From NCBI RefSeq assembly GCF_001571285.1, contig NZ_BCTM01000039.1:1-36441 (forward strand): DNA of 36,441 bases, read 5' to 3'. Both the position numbers and the translations under genes were made by a program. Under the pieces are notes generated by a model, which did not search any database, was not told where the DNA came from, and saw nothing but the letters and a program-made list of their open reading frames with translations. The DNA comes from Kluyvera cryocrescens NBRC 102467 (GTDB lineage: Bacteria; Pseudomonadota; Gammaproteobacteria; Enterobacterales; Enterobacteriaceae). This document shows positions 19,840 to 27,882 of this stretch, piece after piece (the stretch's first letter is position 1; each line of letters begins with the position of its first letter).

Positions 19840-21495
19840 ATGAATACACTTCCTCACTGGTGGCAAAACGGCGTTATCTACCAGATTTACCCGAAGAGTT
19901 TCCAGGACACCACCGGCCGCGGTACGGGAGATCTGCGCGGTGTGACCTCACGTCTGGATTATCTGCAAAAGCTCGGCATTGACGCCATCTGGCTGACGCC
20001 GTTCTACGTTTCGCCGCAGGTCGACAACGGCTACGACGTGGCCAACTACACGGCGATCGACCCCTCTTACGGTACGCTCGACGATTTCGATGCGCTGATT
20101 GCCGAGGCGCATCAGCGCGGGATCCGCATCGTGCTCGACATGGTGTTGAACCACACCTCAACCCACCACGCGTGGTTTAAGGAATCGCTGAATAAAGAGA
20201 GCCCGTACCGCCAGTTCTACATCTGGCGTGACGGCACGCCGGAAACGCCGCCGAACAACTGGCGCTCGAAATTTGGCGGTAACGCCTGGCAGTGGGATGC
20301 CGCCAGCGGGCAATACTATCTGCATCTGTTTGCCACCGAGCAGGCCGATCTCAATTGGGAAAACCCAACGGTACGCGATGAGCTGAAAAAGGTCTGCGAA
20401 TTCTGGGCCGATCGCGGTGTAGACGGCCTGCGTCTCGACGTGGTGAACCTGATCTCCAAAGATCAGTCCTTCCCCAATGATGACCAGGGCGATGGCCGCC
20501 GTTTCTATACCGATGGTCCGCGCGCCCATGAATTCCTGCAAGAGTTCAGCCGCGATGTGTTTACCCCGCGCGGGCTAATGACCGTCGGTGAAATGTCCTC
20601 CACCTCGCTGGAAAACTGCCAGCAGTACGCCTCGCTCGACGGCAAAGAACTGTCGATGACCTTTAACTTCCACCACCTCAAGGTCGATTACCCCGGCGGT
20701 GAGAAGTGGACGCTGGCGCGCCCGGACTACGTGGCGCTGAAATCGCTGTTCAGCCACTGGCAGCAAGGGATGCACAATCGAGCGTGGAACGCGCTGTTCT
20801 GGTGTAACCACGACCAGCCGCGCATTGCCTCACGTTTTGGCGATGAAGGTGAACACCGGGTGACCGCGGCCAAAATGCTGGCGATGGTGCTGCACGGCAT
20901 GCAGGGCACGCCGTACATCTATCAGGGCGAAGAGATTGGCATGACCAATCCGCATTTCGCGACGATCGCACAATATCGCGACGTAGAAAGCCACAATATG
21001 TACGCCGAGCGGCTGGCCGAAGGGCAAAGTGCCGACGAGCTACTGGCGATCCTGGCCAGTAAATCCCGCGATAACAGCCGGACGCCAATGCAGTGGGACG
21101 CCAGCACGAACGCCGGGTTTACCCAGGGCGAACCGTGGATTGGCGTCTGCGATAACTATGCGGATATCAACGTCGAACGCGCGCTGGCGGACCCAGACTC
21201 GGTGTTCTATGCCTATCAGCAACTGATTACACTGCGTAAATCGCAGCCGGTGCTGACCTGGGGCGATTATCAGGATCTGCTGCCTGAGCATCCGTCGCTG
21301 TGGTGCTACCGCCGCCAGCACCATGGGCAGACGCTGCTGGTGCTAGCCAACCTTGGCGCTGAGCCGCAGGCGTGGCAGCCGTCGGACGCGTTGGCCGACG
21401 GTCACGTCTTGATGAGCAACTATCCCGATGCCGCGCAAAAACCGGCGGCAATGACGCTACGCCCGTTTGAAGCAATCTGGTGGCTTCTGGGCTAA
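19840..21495 (+). CDS. treC: Trehalose-6-phosphate hydrolase TreC
   Basis: TreC is a cytoplasmic GH13 enzyme that cleaves trehalose-6-phosphate to glucose and glucose-6-phosphate. The ATG at 19840 (MNTLPHWWQNGVIYQIYP) follows AAGGA and gives 551 residues, the E. coli length; the open frame upstream falls in the intergenic hairpin. The GH13 catalytic triad is visible: nucleophile Asp200 in GLRLDVVNL, acid/base Glu251 in VGEMSS and transition-state Asp325 in CNHDQPR, with DMVLNHTS at 100-107. It is the last gene of the tre operon, followed by a strong hairpin. Confidence 0.98.
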   Translation: MNTLPHWWQNGVIYQIYPKSFQDTTGRGTGDLRGVTSRLDYLQKLGIDAIWLTPFYVSPQVDNGYDVANYTAIDPSYGTLDDFDALIAEAHQRGIRIVLDMVLNHTSTHHAWFKESLNKESPYRQFYIWRDGTPETPPNNWRSKFGGNAWQWDAASGQYYLHLFATEQADLNWENPTVRDELKKVCEFWADRGVDGLRLDVVNLISKDQSFPNDDQGDGRRFYTDGPRAHEFLQEFSRDVFTPRGLMTVGEMSSTSLENCQQYASLDGKELSMTFNFHHLKVDYPGGEKWTLARPDYVALKSLFSHWQQGMHNRAWNALFWCNHDQPRIASRFGDEGEHRVTAAKMLAMVLHGMQGTPYIYQGEEIGMTNPHFATIAQYRDVESHNMYAERLAEGQSADELLAILASKSRDNSRTPMQWDASTNAGFTQGEPWIGVCDNYADINVERALADPDSVFYAYQQLITLRKSQPVLTWGDYQDLLPEHPSLWCYRRQHHGQTLLVLANLGAEPQAWQPSDALADGHVLMSNYPDAAQKPAAMTLRPFEAIWWLLG

Positions 21496-21501
21496 GTCTC
21501 C

Positions 21502-21528
21502 GGCCCGGTAGCCTTGTGCTGCCGGGCC
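21502..21528 (+). terminator. Terminator of treBC
   Basis: An 11-bp stem GGCCCGGTAGC / GCTGCCGGGCC (one G-T pair) with a 5-base loop begins seven bases after the treC stop. The bases after it (TGTCTGC) are only weakly T-rich. Confidence 0.8.
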
Positions 21529-21630
21529 TGTCTGCATCACGCTGTTTTACGGCCATTTTTGTACATTTATTACGCAGTAAAATTTACATATCCCCTCAGC
21601 GCCTGTCATCTGTACTCTTGCATTTTTACT

Positions 21631-21718
21631 TTGTTCTGCATCAATAAAAGCGTAAACATCTTTGATGCAAATCACTACATATAGAACTTAAAATGCTCCC
21701 CGGCCCAACATATGGTAT
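21631..21718 (+). promoter_or_regulatory. nrdDG promoter with two FNR sites and two NrdR boxes
   Basis: FNR-like sites TTGTT-CTGC-ATCAA (21631-21644) and TTGAT-GCAA-ATCAC (21662-21675) each match TTGAT-N4-ATCAA at 9 of 10 positions and lie 31 bp apart. A -10 TAAAAT (21689-21694) predicts a start near 21702, placing the sites near -64 and -33, as I recall for E. coli nrdDG. NrdR-box-like sequences at 21672-21687 and 21703-21718 (sharing ACATAT-GG/AG cores) also lie 31 bp apart, three helical turns, as in other NrdR targets. Anaerobic activation and dATP/ATP-dependent repression are indicated. 21530-21630 shows nothing further. Confidence 0.78.
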
Positions 21719-21767
21719 TTATCGTCTATCATTGCAACAATGACAATCACGAAAAAGATAGCCGGTA

Positions 21768-21853
21768 TGTGGATAACCTGGGCCGCACTCAGGGGAAAGT
21801 ATTGGTGAATGGAGCTATTCGGCCAATTGTTGTTTTCCCACCGCTGTGGATAA
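21768..21853 (+). promoter_or_regulatory. Two perfect DnaA boxes in the nrdD leader
   Basis: TGTGGATAA, the complement of the strong DnaA box TTATCCACA, occurs at 21768-21776 and 21845-21853, within an identical 13-mer ending in CCTG. They are 77 bp apart in the same orientation, between the predicted nrdD start site and the nrdD ATG. No other such box was noticed nearby. Confidence 0.75.
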
Positions 21854-21880
21854 CCTGTTCTTATAAATAATGGAGTGATC

Positions 21881-24010
21881 ATGACACCGCATGTGATGAA
21901 ACGTGATGGCTGTAAAGTGCCGTTCAAATCAGAGCGCATCAAAGAAGCAATTCTGCGTGCAGCTAAAGCAGCGGGAGTCGATGACGCAGACTATTGCGCC
22001 ACCGTCGCAGCAATCGTTAGCCAGCAAATGCAGGACCAGTCGCAGGTTGATATCAACGAGATTCAGACCGCCGTTGAAAACCAACTGATGTCTGGGCCGT
22101 ATAAGCAACTGGCCCGTTCTTATATCGAATATCGCCATGACCGCGACAGCCAGCGTGAAAAGCGCGGCCGCCTGAACCAGGAAATTCGTGGTCTGGTTGA
22201 GCAGACCAACTCGGCGCTGCTCAACGAAAACGCCAACAAAGACAGTAAAGTGATCCCCACCCAGCGTGACCTGCTGGCCGGTATCGTCGCTAAACACTAT
22301 GCGCGCCAGCACCTGCTGCCGCACGACGTGGTGATGGCGCACGAGCGTGGCGTGATCCACTACCACGATCTCGACTACTCGCCGTTCTTCCCGATGTTCA
22401 ACTGCATGCTTATCGATCTGAAAGGCATGCTGACTCAGGGCTTTAAGATGGGTAACGCGGAAATTGAGCCGCCGAAATCCATCTCGACCGCCACCGCGGT
22501 AACCGCGCAGATTATCGCGCAGGTCGCCAGCCATATTTATGGCGGCACCACCATCAACCGTATTGATGAAGTGCTGGCACCGTTCGTCGCCGCCAGCTTC
22601 AACAAGCACCGCAAAACTGCCGAAGAGTGGCAGATCCCGAACGCCGAAGAGTACGCGCTGTCTCGCACCGAGAAAGAGTGCTACGACGCCTTCCAGTCGC
22701 TGGAGTATGAAGTGAATACGCTGCATACCGCCAACGGCCAGACGCCGTTCGTCACCTTCGGCTTCGGCCTTGGCACCAGTTGGGAATCGCGCCTGATTCA
22801 GCAGTCGATTCTGCGTAACCGTATTGCCGGCCTTGGCAAAAACCGCAAAACGGCGGTGTTCCCAAAACTGGTCTTCGCGATTCGCGATGGCCTGAACCAC
22901 AAGCCGGGCGATGCCAACTACGACATCAAACAGTTGGCGCTGGAGTGCGCAAGCAAGCGCATGTACCCGGATATCCTCAACTACGATCAGGTGGTTAAGG
23001 TTACCGGTTCGTTCAAAACCCCAATGGGCTGCCGCAGCTTCCTCGGCGTGTGGGAAAACGAAGACGGCGAGCAGGTACACGACGGGCGTAACAACCTTGG
23101 CGTGATAAGCCTCAACCTGCCGCGCATCGCGCTGGAAGCCAAAGGTGATGAAGCCGCATTCTGGTCGCTGCTCGACGAGCGTCTGCTGCTGGCACGTAAA
23201 GCGCTGATGACCCGTATTGCGCGTCTGGAAGGGGTAAAAGCCCGCGTCGCGCCAATTCTTTATATGGAAGGGGCCTGCGGCGTGCGTCTGAAAGCTGACG
23301 ATGACGTCTCTGAAATCTTCAAAAACGGCCGCGCGTCGATTTCACTGGGCTACATCGGCATTCACGAGACCATCAACGCGCTGTTCGGCGACCAGCACAT
23401 GTACGACAGCGAAATGCTGCGTGAAAAAGGCGTGGCCATCGTCGCCCGTCTGCGTGAAGCGGTTGATCAGTGGAAAGACGAAACCGGCTACGGCTTTAGC
23501 CTGTACAGTACGCCAAGCGAAAACCTGTGTGACCGCTTCTGCCGTCTGGATACCGCCGAGTTTGGGCTGGTGAAAGGCGTGACCGACAAGGGTTACTACA
23601 CCAACAGTTTCCACCTCGACGTGGAGAAAAAGGTGAACCCGTACGACAAAATCGATTTCGAAGCGGCCTACCCTCCGCTGGCAAACGGCGGCTTCATTTG
23701 CTACGGCGAATACCCGAATATTCAGCACAACCTGAAGGCGCTGGAAGATGTGTGGGACTATAGCTACCAGCACGTGCCGTATTACGGCACCAACACGCCA
23801 ATCGACGAGTGCTACGAGTGCGGCTTTACCGGTGAGTTCGAATGCACCAGCAAAGGCTTCACCTGCCCGAAATGCGGTAACCACGACGCCGCCCGCGTCT
23901 CGGTCACTCGCCGCGTATGCGGTTATCTCGGCAGCCCGGACGCGCGTCCATTCAACGCCGGGAAGCAGGAAGAAGTGAAGCGCCGCGTGAAGCACCTGGG
24001 GAATGGGTAG
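21881..24010 (+). CDS. nrdD: Anaerobic ribonucleoside-triphosphate reductase NrdD
   Basis: NrdD is the class III reductase making dNTPs without oxygen, with a glycyl radical installed by NrdG. The ATG at 21881 (MTPHVMKRDG) follows GGAG and gives 709 residues. An ATP-cone domain covers about 1-100 and the large barrel follows. The radical Gly681 is in RVCGYLGS, and the zinc cysteines are in CYECGF and CPKCG near 644-665. It ends at HLGNG, three residues shorter than E. coli NrdD (712), exactly where a 161-base repeat-rich gap begins. A GTG two codons upstream is a less likely start. Confidence 0.97.
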   Translation: MTPHVMKRDGCKVPFKSERIKEAILRAAKAAGVDDADYCATVAAIVSQQMQDQSQVDINEIQTAVENQLMSGPYKQLARSYIEYRHDRDSQREKRGRLNQEIRGLVEQTNSALLNENANKDSKVIPTQRDLLAGIVAKHYARQHLLPHDVVMAHERGVIHYHDLDYSPFFPMFNCMLIDLKGMLTQGFKMGNAEIEPPKSISTATAVTAQIIAQVASHIYGGTTINRIDEVLAPFVAASFNKHRKTAEEWQIPNAEEYALSRTEKECYDAFQSLEYEVNTLHTANGQTPFVTFGFGLGTSWESRLIQQSILRNRIAGLGKNRKTAVFPKLVFAIRDGLNHKPGDANYDIKQLALECASKRMYPDILNYDQVVKVTGSFKTPMGCRSFLGVWENEDGEQVHDGRNNLGVISLNLPRIALEAKGDEAAFWSLLDERLLLARKALMTRIARLEGVKARVAPILYMEGACGVRLKADDDVSEIFKNGRASISLGYIGIHETINALFGDQHMYDSEMLREKGVAIVARLREAVDQWKDETGYGFSLYSTPSENLCDRFCRLDTAEFGLVKGVTDKGYYTNSFHLDVEKKVNPYDKIDFEAAYPPLANGGFICYGEYPNIQHNLKALEDVWDYSYQHVPYYGTNTPIDECYECGFTGEFECTSKGFTCPKCGNHDAARVSVTRRVCGYLGSPDARPFNAGKQEEVKRRVKHLGNG

Positions 24011-24040
24011 TTAGGCTAAGCCAACCATGGGGTTCCCCCA

Positions 24041-24124
24041 TCACCCCGGCCCTCTCTTTGAAGAGAGGGCGAAAATCTGTCTCCCATTCAATCCGAGGAA
24101 GCTGACTCCAGTCAGTGACCTCGG
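24041..24124. repeat. Repeat-like insert between nrdD and nrdG
   Basis: Two hairpins fill this gap. The first is GCCCTCTCTT (24049-24058) / AAGAGAGGGC (24061-24070), a 10-bp stem with a 2-base loop of the CCCTCTC repeat type. The second is CCGAGG (24093-24098) / CCTCGG (24119-24124) enclosing CTGACT / AGTCAG, a 12-bp stem broken by a symmetric 3-base internal loop. The rest up to 24171 (TGAGCAGCCAACGCAGC and on) shows no gene. Confidence 0.7.
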
Positions 24125-24171
24125 TTTGAGTGAGCAGCCAACGCAGCGATGGCGTCAATTGAGAAGCAGAA

Positions 24172-24636
24172 ATGAATTATCACCAATACTATCCCGTCGA
24201 TATCGTCAACGGCCCCGGCACGCGCTGCACCCTGTTTGTTTCCGGCTGCGTTCACGAATGCCCCGGCTGCTACAACAAGAGCACCTGGCGGGTTAACTCC
24301 GGCCAGCCGTTCACCGCAGAGATGGCTGACCGCATCATCGCCGATTTAAACGATACCCGCGTTAAGCGTCAGGGGATTTCGCTGTCCGGCGGTGACCCGC
24401 TGCACCCGCAAAACGTGGCGGACATTCTCAAGCTGGTGAAGCGGATTCACGCCGAATGCCCGGGCAAAGATATCTGGGTGTGGACCGGCTATAAGCTCGA
24501 CGAACTGAATGCCGCGCAGATGGAGGTCGTCGACCTTATCAACGTGCTGGTCGACGGTAAGTTCGTACAGGATTTAAAAGATCCGGCGCTGATCTGGCGC
24601 GGCAGCAGTAATCAGGTCGTTCATCACCTGCGATAA
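24172..24636 (+). CDS. nrdG: Anaerobic RNR-activating protein NrdG
   Basis: NrdG is the radical-SAM activase that produces the glycyl radical of NrdD. Its 154 residues equal the E. coli length. The radical-SAM cluster motif C-x3-C-x2-C is Cys26, Cys30 and Cys33 (SGCVHECPGC), and the SAM-binding GGDP-type motif appears as LSGGDPLHP near residue 71-79. The start MNYHQYYPVD at 24172 matches the family; the ribosome binding site is weak (GAAGCAGAA). The 161-base repeat-containing gap to nrdD is unusual, since the two genes are normally adjacent in one operon; co-transcription is still likely as no promoter is seen. Confidence 0.97.
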   Translation: MNYHQYYPVDIVNGPGTRCTLFVSGCVHECPGCYNKSTWRVNSGQPFTAEMADRIIADLNDTRVKRQGISLSGGDPLHPQNVADILKLVKRIHAECPGKDIWVWTGYKLDELNAAQMEVVDLINVLVDGKFVQDLKDPALIWRGSSNQVVHHLR

Positions 24637-24643
24637 TCGCTCA

Positions 24644-24669
24644 CGTCAGCCGCTCAAAAACGGCTGACG
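24644..24669. terminator. Hairpin at the nrdG / regulator junction
   Basis: A 9-bp perfect stem CGTCAGCCG / CGGCTGACG with an 8-base loop spans the gap between the convergent nrdG and the BglG-family gene, including the latter's stop codon. It lacks a T run but is placed to end transcription from both sides. Confidence 0.6.
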
Positions 24670-26564
24670 CACTCCATCGCCACCGTTTTAAACTCATCAA
24701 AACTCCGCGTTGCCGCAAGGCGAGCCATCGCCCTCTCGCGCAGGAAGGTGACGAAAATATCGTAAATCGCCATCGCTTCTTCATACTCGCTTTTGCTGAT
24801 CGCCAGCAGGAAGATGATATGCGCGGTTTCGTCGCCCCAGGCGATACCGTCGGGAGCAATCACAGTGTAGACCACCGTCTTTTTCGCCAGTAGCCCCAGC
24901 GCATGGGGCAGCGCGATGCCGTCCCCCAGCATGGTGCTGACGATGGCTTCACGCTCGACCACCGAGCCATAAAACTCGGCGTCGACAAATCCTTCCAGCT
25001 CCAACTGTTCGCACAGCTCAGCAAACAACGTTTGCTGATCCATCTGGCCGTCAATCACCCGGAAATGGGCGGCGTCGAAGTATTTGTTCAACATAAATGG
25101 CCGGGTGCGGTCTACCAGCACCAGTTTGCCGATTTGATCGAGCTGATAGTCGGTGGGGAACGGTGCGATGGTGATAACCGGCTTATCTTTTTCGCTGATG
25201 CGCGCGGTGGAGATCACAAAATCTTCGGGTATCGCCGCCAGTTGTTCGTACTCGCGCTGGGAGAGCGTGGCGGCAATTTCCACCTGCGGGTACTTACGCT
25301 GCAAAATTGCTTCGATCATTCGCGCCATCGCGTTACCCGCATCGCACACCAGCAGCACTTTCGGCTGGCGCTGGTAGCCGATGTTGTAATGGCGCTCAAG
25401 GCCGACGCCGATATGCAGCACCAGGAAACCGATCTCGTTTTCGCTGATCGCATAAGGCGTGTACTTCCCCCAACTGGAGACCGCCGCCAGCGTCATATCC
25501 CACGCCATCGGATAGTGCTGTTTGATGTTATCGAGCAGCGGATTGGGGATCATTATCTGGTAGCGGACGCGTGTGATCATGGTTTTGATATGGGTGAGCA
25601 GATCCGCATGCAACTGGGCATCGTCCAGCAGATTGTAGTTATATTGCTGATTGATATAGCGCAGGATGTAATTCACCAGCGCTTCGTCGTCGTCGGCGCT
25701 GATCGTTTCCGGGTCCACATCCTGCACCTGCCGCGCGGCAATATGCACGCACAGCCACTCCTCTTCCGCCGCGGAGAACGGTTTTCCGGCCAGCTTTTGC
25801 AGTGCGGCCGCCACATCATGCGCGACATCACGAACGTTTTGCGCCACATCTTCGGCGCTGAAATCCGCCAGCGGAAATCCCTCGCTGACGCGACGGGCCA
25901 CCACCGCGCCATACAGGCACAGAAAACGCTCGCCGGCATCGGTCAGGCGAACGCGGTGACGGGTCAGCGTCTCTTGCAGGATCTCTTCAAGCTGCATCGG
26001 CACGCTGGCATCAAACGCCTCTTCGCAAATGAGCGGATTCAGCGCCCCCTGCTGGCTAAGCTCCCACAGCAGATCGGTCAGACAAGCGCGCAGCGACACT
26101 TCGCTACCAAAGAGCTTCATCCCGTGGCGTGGGCGCGTCTCCAGGGTCAACTGATAGCGGGCAAAGCGCTCGCGTACCTCGGCCATATCGCTTTGCAGCG
26201 TGGCCCGGCTGACAAACCACTCATCGGCCAAATCCTCAAGCTTGAGGGAAAAGGCCGAGGTGAGAAACCGCACCAGTAAAAAGTGGATGCGATCCTGCGC
26301 CGTGCGCGGGATATGCTGCGGCTTGGGCGCCGTTTCTTCCAGCGTCTGGTAGCGCGACGGATCGTCAATTTTCAGCTGATAACCGCTGCCGCGCGTCAAT
26401 ACAAACTGAGCGCCGTAATGCATCAACAGCGCATTAAGCGCGGTGATATCGGCGCGGACGGTACGGGTTGACACCGACAGCCGCTGCGCCAGTTCATCCT
26501 GCGGCAGCGTTTCGTTTTGCAGCAGGCTAAAGAGTTGCGCTAAACGTTGGTTGGGAAATCGCAT
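24654..26564 (-). CDS. BglG/MtlR-family PTS-regulated transcription factor
   Basis: This 636-residue protein is a modular activator of the MtlR/LicR kind: N-terminal winged helix-turn-helix (about 4-60; DELAQRLSVSTRTVRADI) and a second HTH-like segment (about 90-150), then PRD1 (about 180-280), PRD2 (about 293-395), a GatB-like EIIB domain (about 400-495; Cys407 in VCDAGNAMARM) and an EIIA domain of the mannitol/fructose type (about 520-636; His554 in GIALPHA). It binds DNA, not antiterminator RNA, since no CAT domain is present. PRD2 keeps both likely phosphohistidines (His325, His384); PRD1 keeps His274 but has Tyr218 where the first histidine usually lies. It is the last gene of the cassette, 22 bases after the lactonase, with AAGGAA before its ATG, and is the obvious candidate regulator. 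Confidence 0.9.
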   Translation of the reverse strand: MRFPNQRLAQLFSLLQNETLPQDELAQRLSVSTRTVRADITALNALLMHYGAQFVLTRGSGYQLKIDDPSRYQTLEETAPKPQHIPRTAQDRIHFLLVRFLTSAFSLKLEDLADEWFVSRATLQSDMAEVRERFARYQLTLETRPRHGMKLFGSEVSLRACLTDLLWELSQQGALNPLICEEAFDASVPMQLEEILQETLTRHRVRLTDAGERFLCLYGAVVARRVSEGFPLADFSAEDVAQNVRDVAHDVAAALQKLAGKPFSAAEEEWLCVHIAARQVQDVDPETISADDDEALVNYILRYINQQYNYNLLDDAQLHADLLTHIKTMITRVRYQIMIPNPLLDNIKQHYPMAWDMTLAAVSSWGKYTPYAISENEIGFLVLHIGVGLERHYNIGYQRQPKVLLVCDAGNAMARMIEAILQRKYPQVEIAATLSQREYEQLAAIPEDFVISTARISEKDKPVITIAPFPTDYQLDQIGKLVLVDRTRPFMLNKYFDAAHFRVIDGQMDQQTLFAELCEQLELEGFVDAEFYGSVVEREAIVSTMLGDGIALPHALGLLAKKTVVYTVIAPDGIAWGDETAHIIFLLAISKSEYEEAMAIYDIFVTFLRERAMARLAATRSFDEFKTVAMECVSRF

Positions 26565-26586
26565 GTCGGTTCCTTCATATTACGAC

Positions 26587-27738
26587 TTAAGGTTTTGCAG
26601 AAATCACCATCTGGGATGGGCCGCCGATCGGCGTATAGTCCGGCGCAAACGTCAGCTTGCCGTCCTTCGGCGCCACGCTAAAGCGGGTGATATTGTCACT
26701 GCGCTGGTTCATGACGTACAGCCAGCGCCCTTGGCTATCCAGCGTTAAGCTGCGCGGGTAATCCCCACGGGTCCAGATGTCATCCTGATGATTCAGACTG
26801 CCATCCGCCATCACGGTAAAGTGGGCAATGCTGTTGTGTAGACGGTTGGCGACATATAGCTGCTTTCCGTCGGCGCTGAGTACCAGCCCGGCGGCAAAGC
26901 TGGTGCCTTTATACTCTTTTGGCAGCGCAGAGACCGTTTGGCCTTCGCGCAGCAGGCCGCTGTGTTTGTCGAGGTGGTAGTACGTCAGCGTGGATGACTC
27001 TTCGTTAATCAACCATAGTCCATCCCCGGCGGGCGTAAAGACAAAATGACGCGGCCCGGCACCTGCCGACGACGCCGCGATATACGGCGGATCGTTAGGC
27101 GTTAACTTGCCGCTGGCGCTGTCCCGGCGGTATTGATAAATCCGGTCCAGCCCCAGATCGGTGGAATAGACAAACTGCCCGCTCGGATCCGCCGCCACCA
27201 TGTGGGCGTGCGGGCCGTTATGATCGCTGATGGCAAAGCTGCCCTCCGTCGCGGCTTCCGGTCGTTCAGCCCCCGCCGGGCCATGATCCTGATGGACCTC
27301 TACCGCCTCACCCTGGCTACCGTCCTCTTTGACCGGCAATACGGCAATAGAGCCGCTGACGTAGTTTGCCACCAGCAGATGACGGTTATCCGGGGTCAAT
27401 GAAAGATAGACCGGCCCGGCCCCGCCGGATGCCACCTGATTCAGGCTACTTAAGCTGCCATCGGCGCCGATACTCCACGCCTGCACCACGCCCTTTTCCA
27501 CTTCGCTGGCGGCATACAGCGTTTTTCCATCCGGCGAGACGGTCAGCTGCGCCACGTTAGGCAGCGAGCCCACCAGCGTCTTATCGCTTAACGCCCCGGT
27601 TTTCCCGTCAACGGTAAAACGGTAGAGCCCTTCACCGTTGGGATTATAGGTACCGACCCAGGCGTACTGCGTTTGGGCGACAGCACCAGCGGCGAGAAGC
27701 GAAAGAGAAGCGGCAAGCAGGTGATGGGCGGTTGGCAT
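26587..27738 (-). CDS. Exported lactonase-family beta-propeller protein
   Basis: The 383-residue protein belongs to the lactonase family of seven-bladed propellers that includes 6-phosphogluconolactonase Pgl/YbhE. Repeats such as GTYNPNGEGLYRF, SPDGKTLYAASE, TPDNRHLLVANY, GPRHFVFTPAGDGLWLINE and SADGKQLYVANR mark successive blades. It starts with a clear signal peptide (hydrophobic about 6-20, cleavage likely after AGAVA near residue 21), so it should act in the periplasm, unlike cytoplasmic Pgl. The substrate is unknown; a sugar-acid lactone is a reasonable inference from the neighbouring aldonate-type enzymes. GGAG precedes the ATG. A 144-base repeat-containing gap separates it from the aldolase gene. 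Confidence 0.88.
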   Translation of the reverse strand: MPTAHHLLAASLSLLAAGAVAQTQYAWVGTYNPNGEGLYRFTVDGKTGALSDKTLVGSLPNVAQLTVSPDGKTLYAASEVEKGVVQAWSIGADGSLSSLNQVASGGAGPVYLSLTPDNRHLLVANYVSGSIAVLPVKEDGSQGEAVEVHQDHGPAGAERPEAATEGSFAISDHNGPHAHMVAADPSGQFVYSTDLGLDRIYQYRRDSASGKLTPNDPPYIAASSAGAGPRHFVFTPAGDGLWLINEESSTLTYYHLDKHSGLLREGQTVSALPKEYKGTSFAAGLVLSADGKQLYVANRLHNSIAHFTVMADGSLNHQDDIWTRGDYPRSLTLDSQGRWLYVMNQRSDNITRFSVAPKDGKLTFAPDYTPIGGPSQMVISAKP

Positions 27739-27765
27739 GGTGACTCCTTGGTGGCTCGGTGGGGT

Positions 27766-27878
27766 TTCCCCTCATCCCGGTCTCTCCCTAAGGGGAAAGG
27801 TGAAAACCTCTGCGCCATGTCATGGCACGAAACGGTTCCCTCTCCTTCGCGGGGAGAGGGTTAGGATGAAGGGCAATC
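27766..27878. repeat. Inverted pair of CCCTCTC-type repeats
   Basis: Two related ~40-base units face each other. The left starts CCCCTCATCCCGGTCTCTCCC; the right, read on the other strand, starts CCCTTCATCCTAACCCTCTCCC. Each contains its own small hairpin (for the right, CCCTCTCC / GGGGAGAGGG). GCCATG-T-CATGGC lies between them near 27811-27823. The whole resembles a small non-coding mobile unit placed between two cassette genes. Confidence 0.68.
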
Positions 27879-27882
27879 GGCA

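Noticed and set aside
21929-23080. 383-codon minus-strand frame opposite nrdD
   Set aside because: Antisense shadow of a well-conserved gene, with no ribosome binding site or recognisable motif.
24903-26279. 458-codon plus-strand frame opposite the BglG-family regulator
   Set aside because: The regulator on the other strand has five recognisable domains; this frame has none and is His/Arg-rich as expected for a shadow.
26465-26600. LicT/BglG-type RNA antiterminator system with a RAT sequence
   Set aside because: The regulator starts with a DNA-binding HTH rather than a CAT RNA-binding domain, and no RAT-terminator pair was noticed ahead of the cassette.
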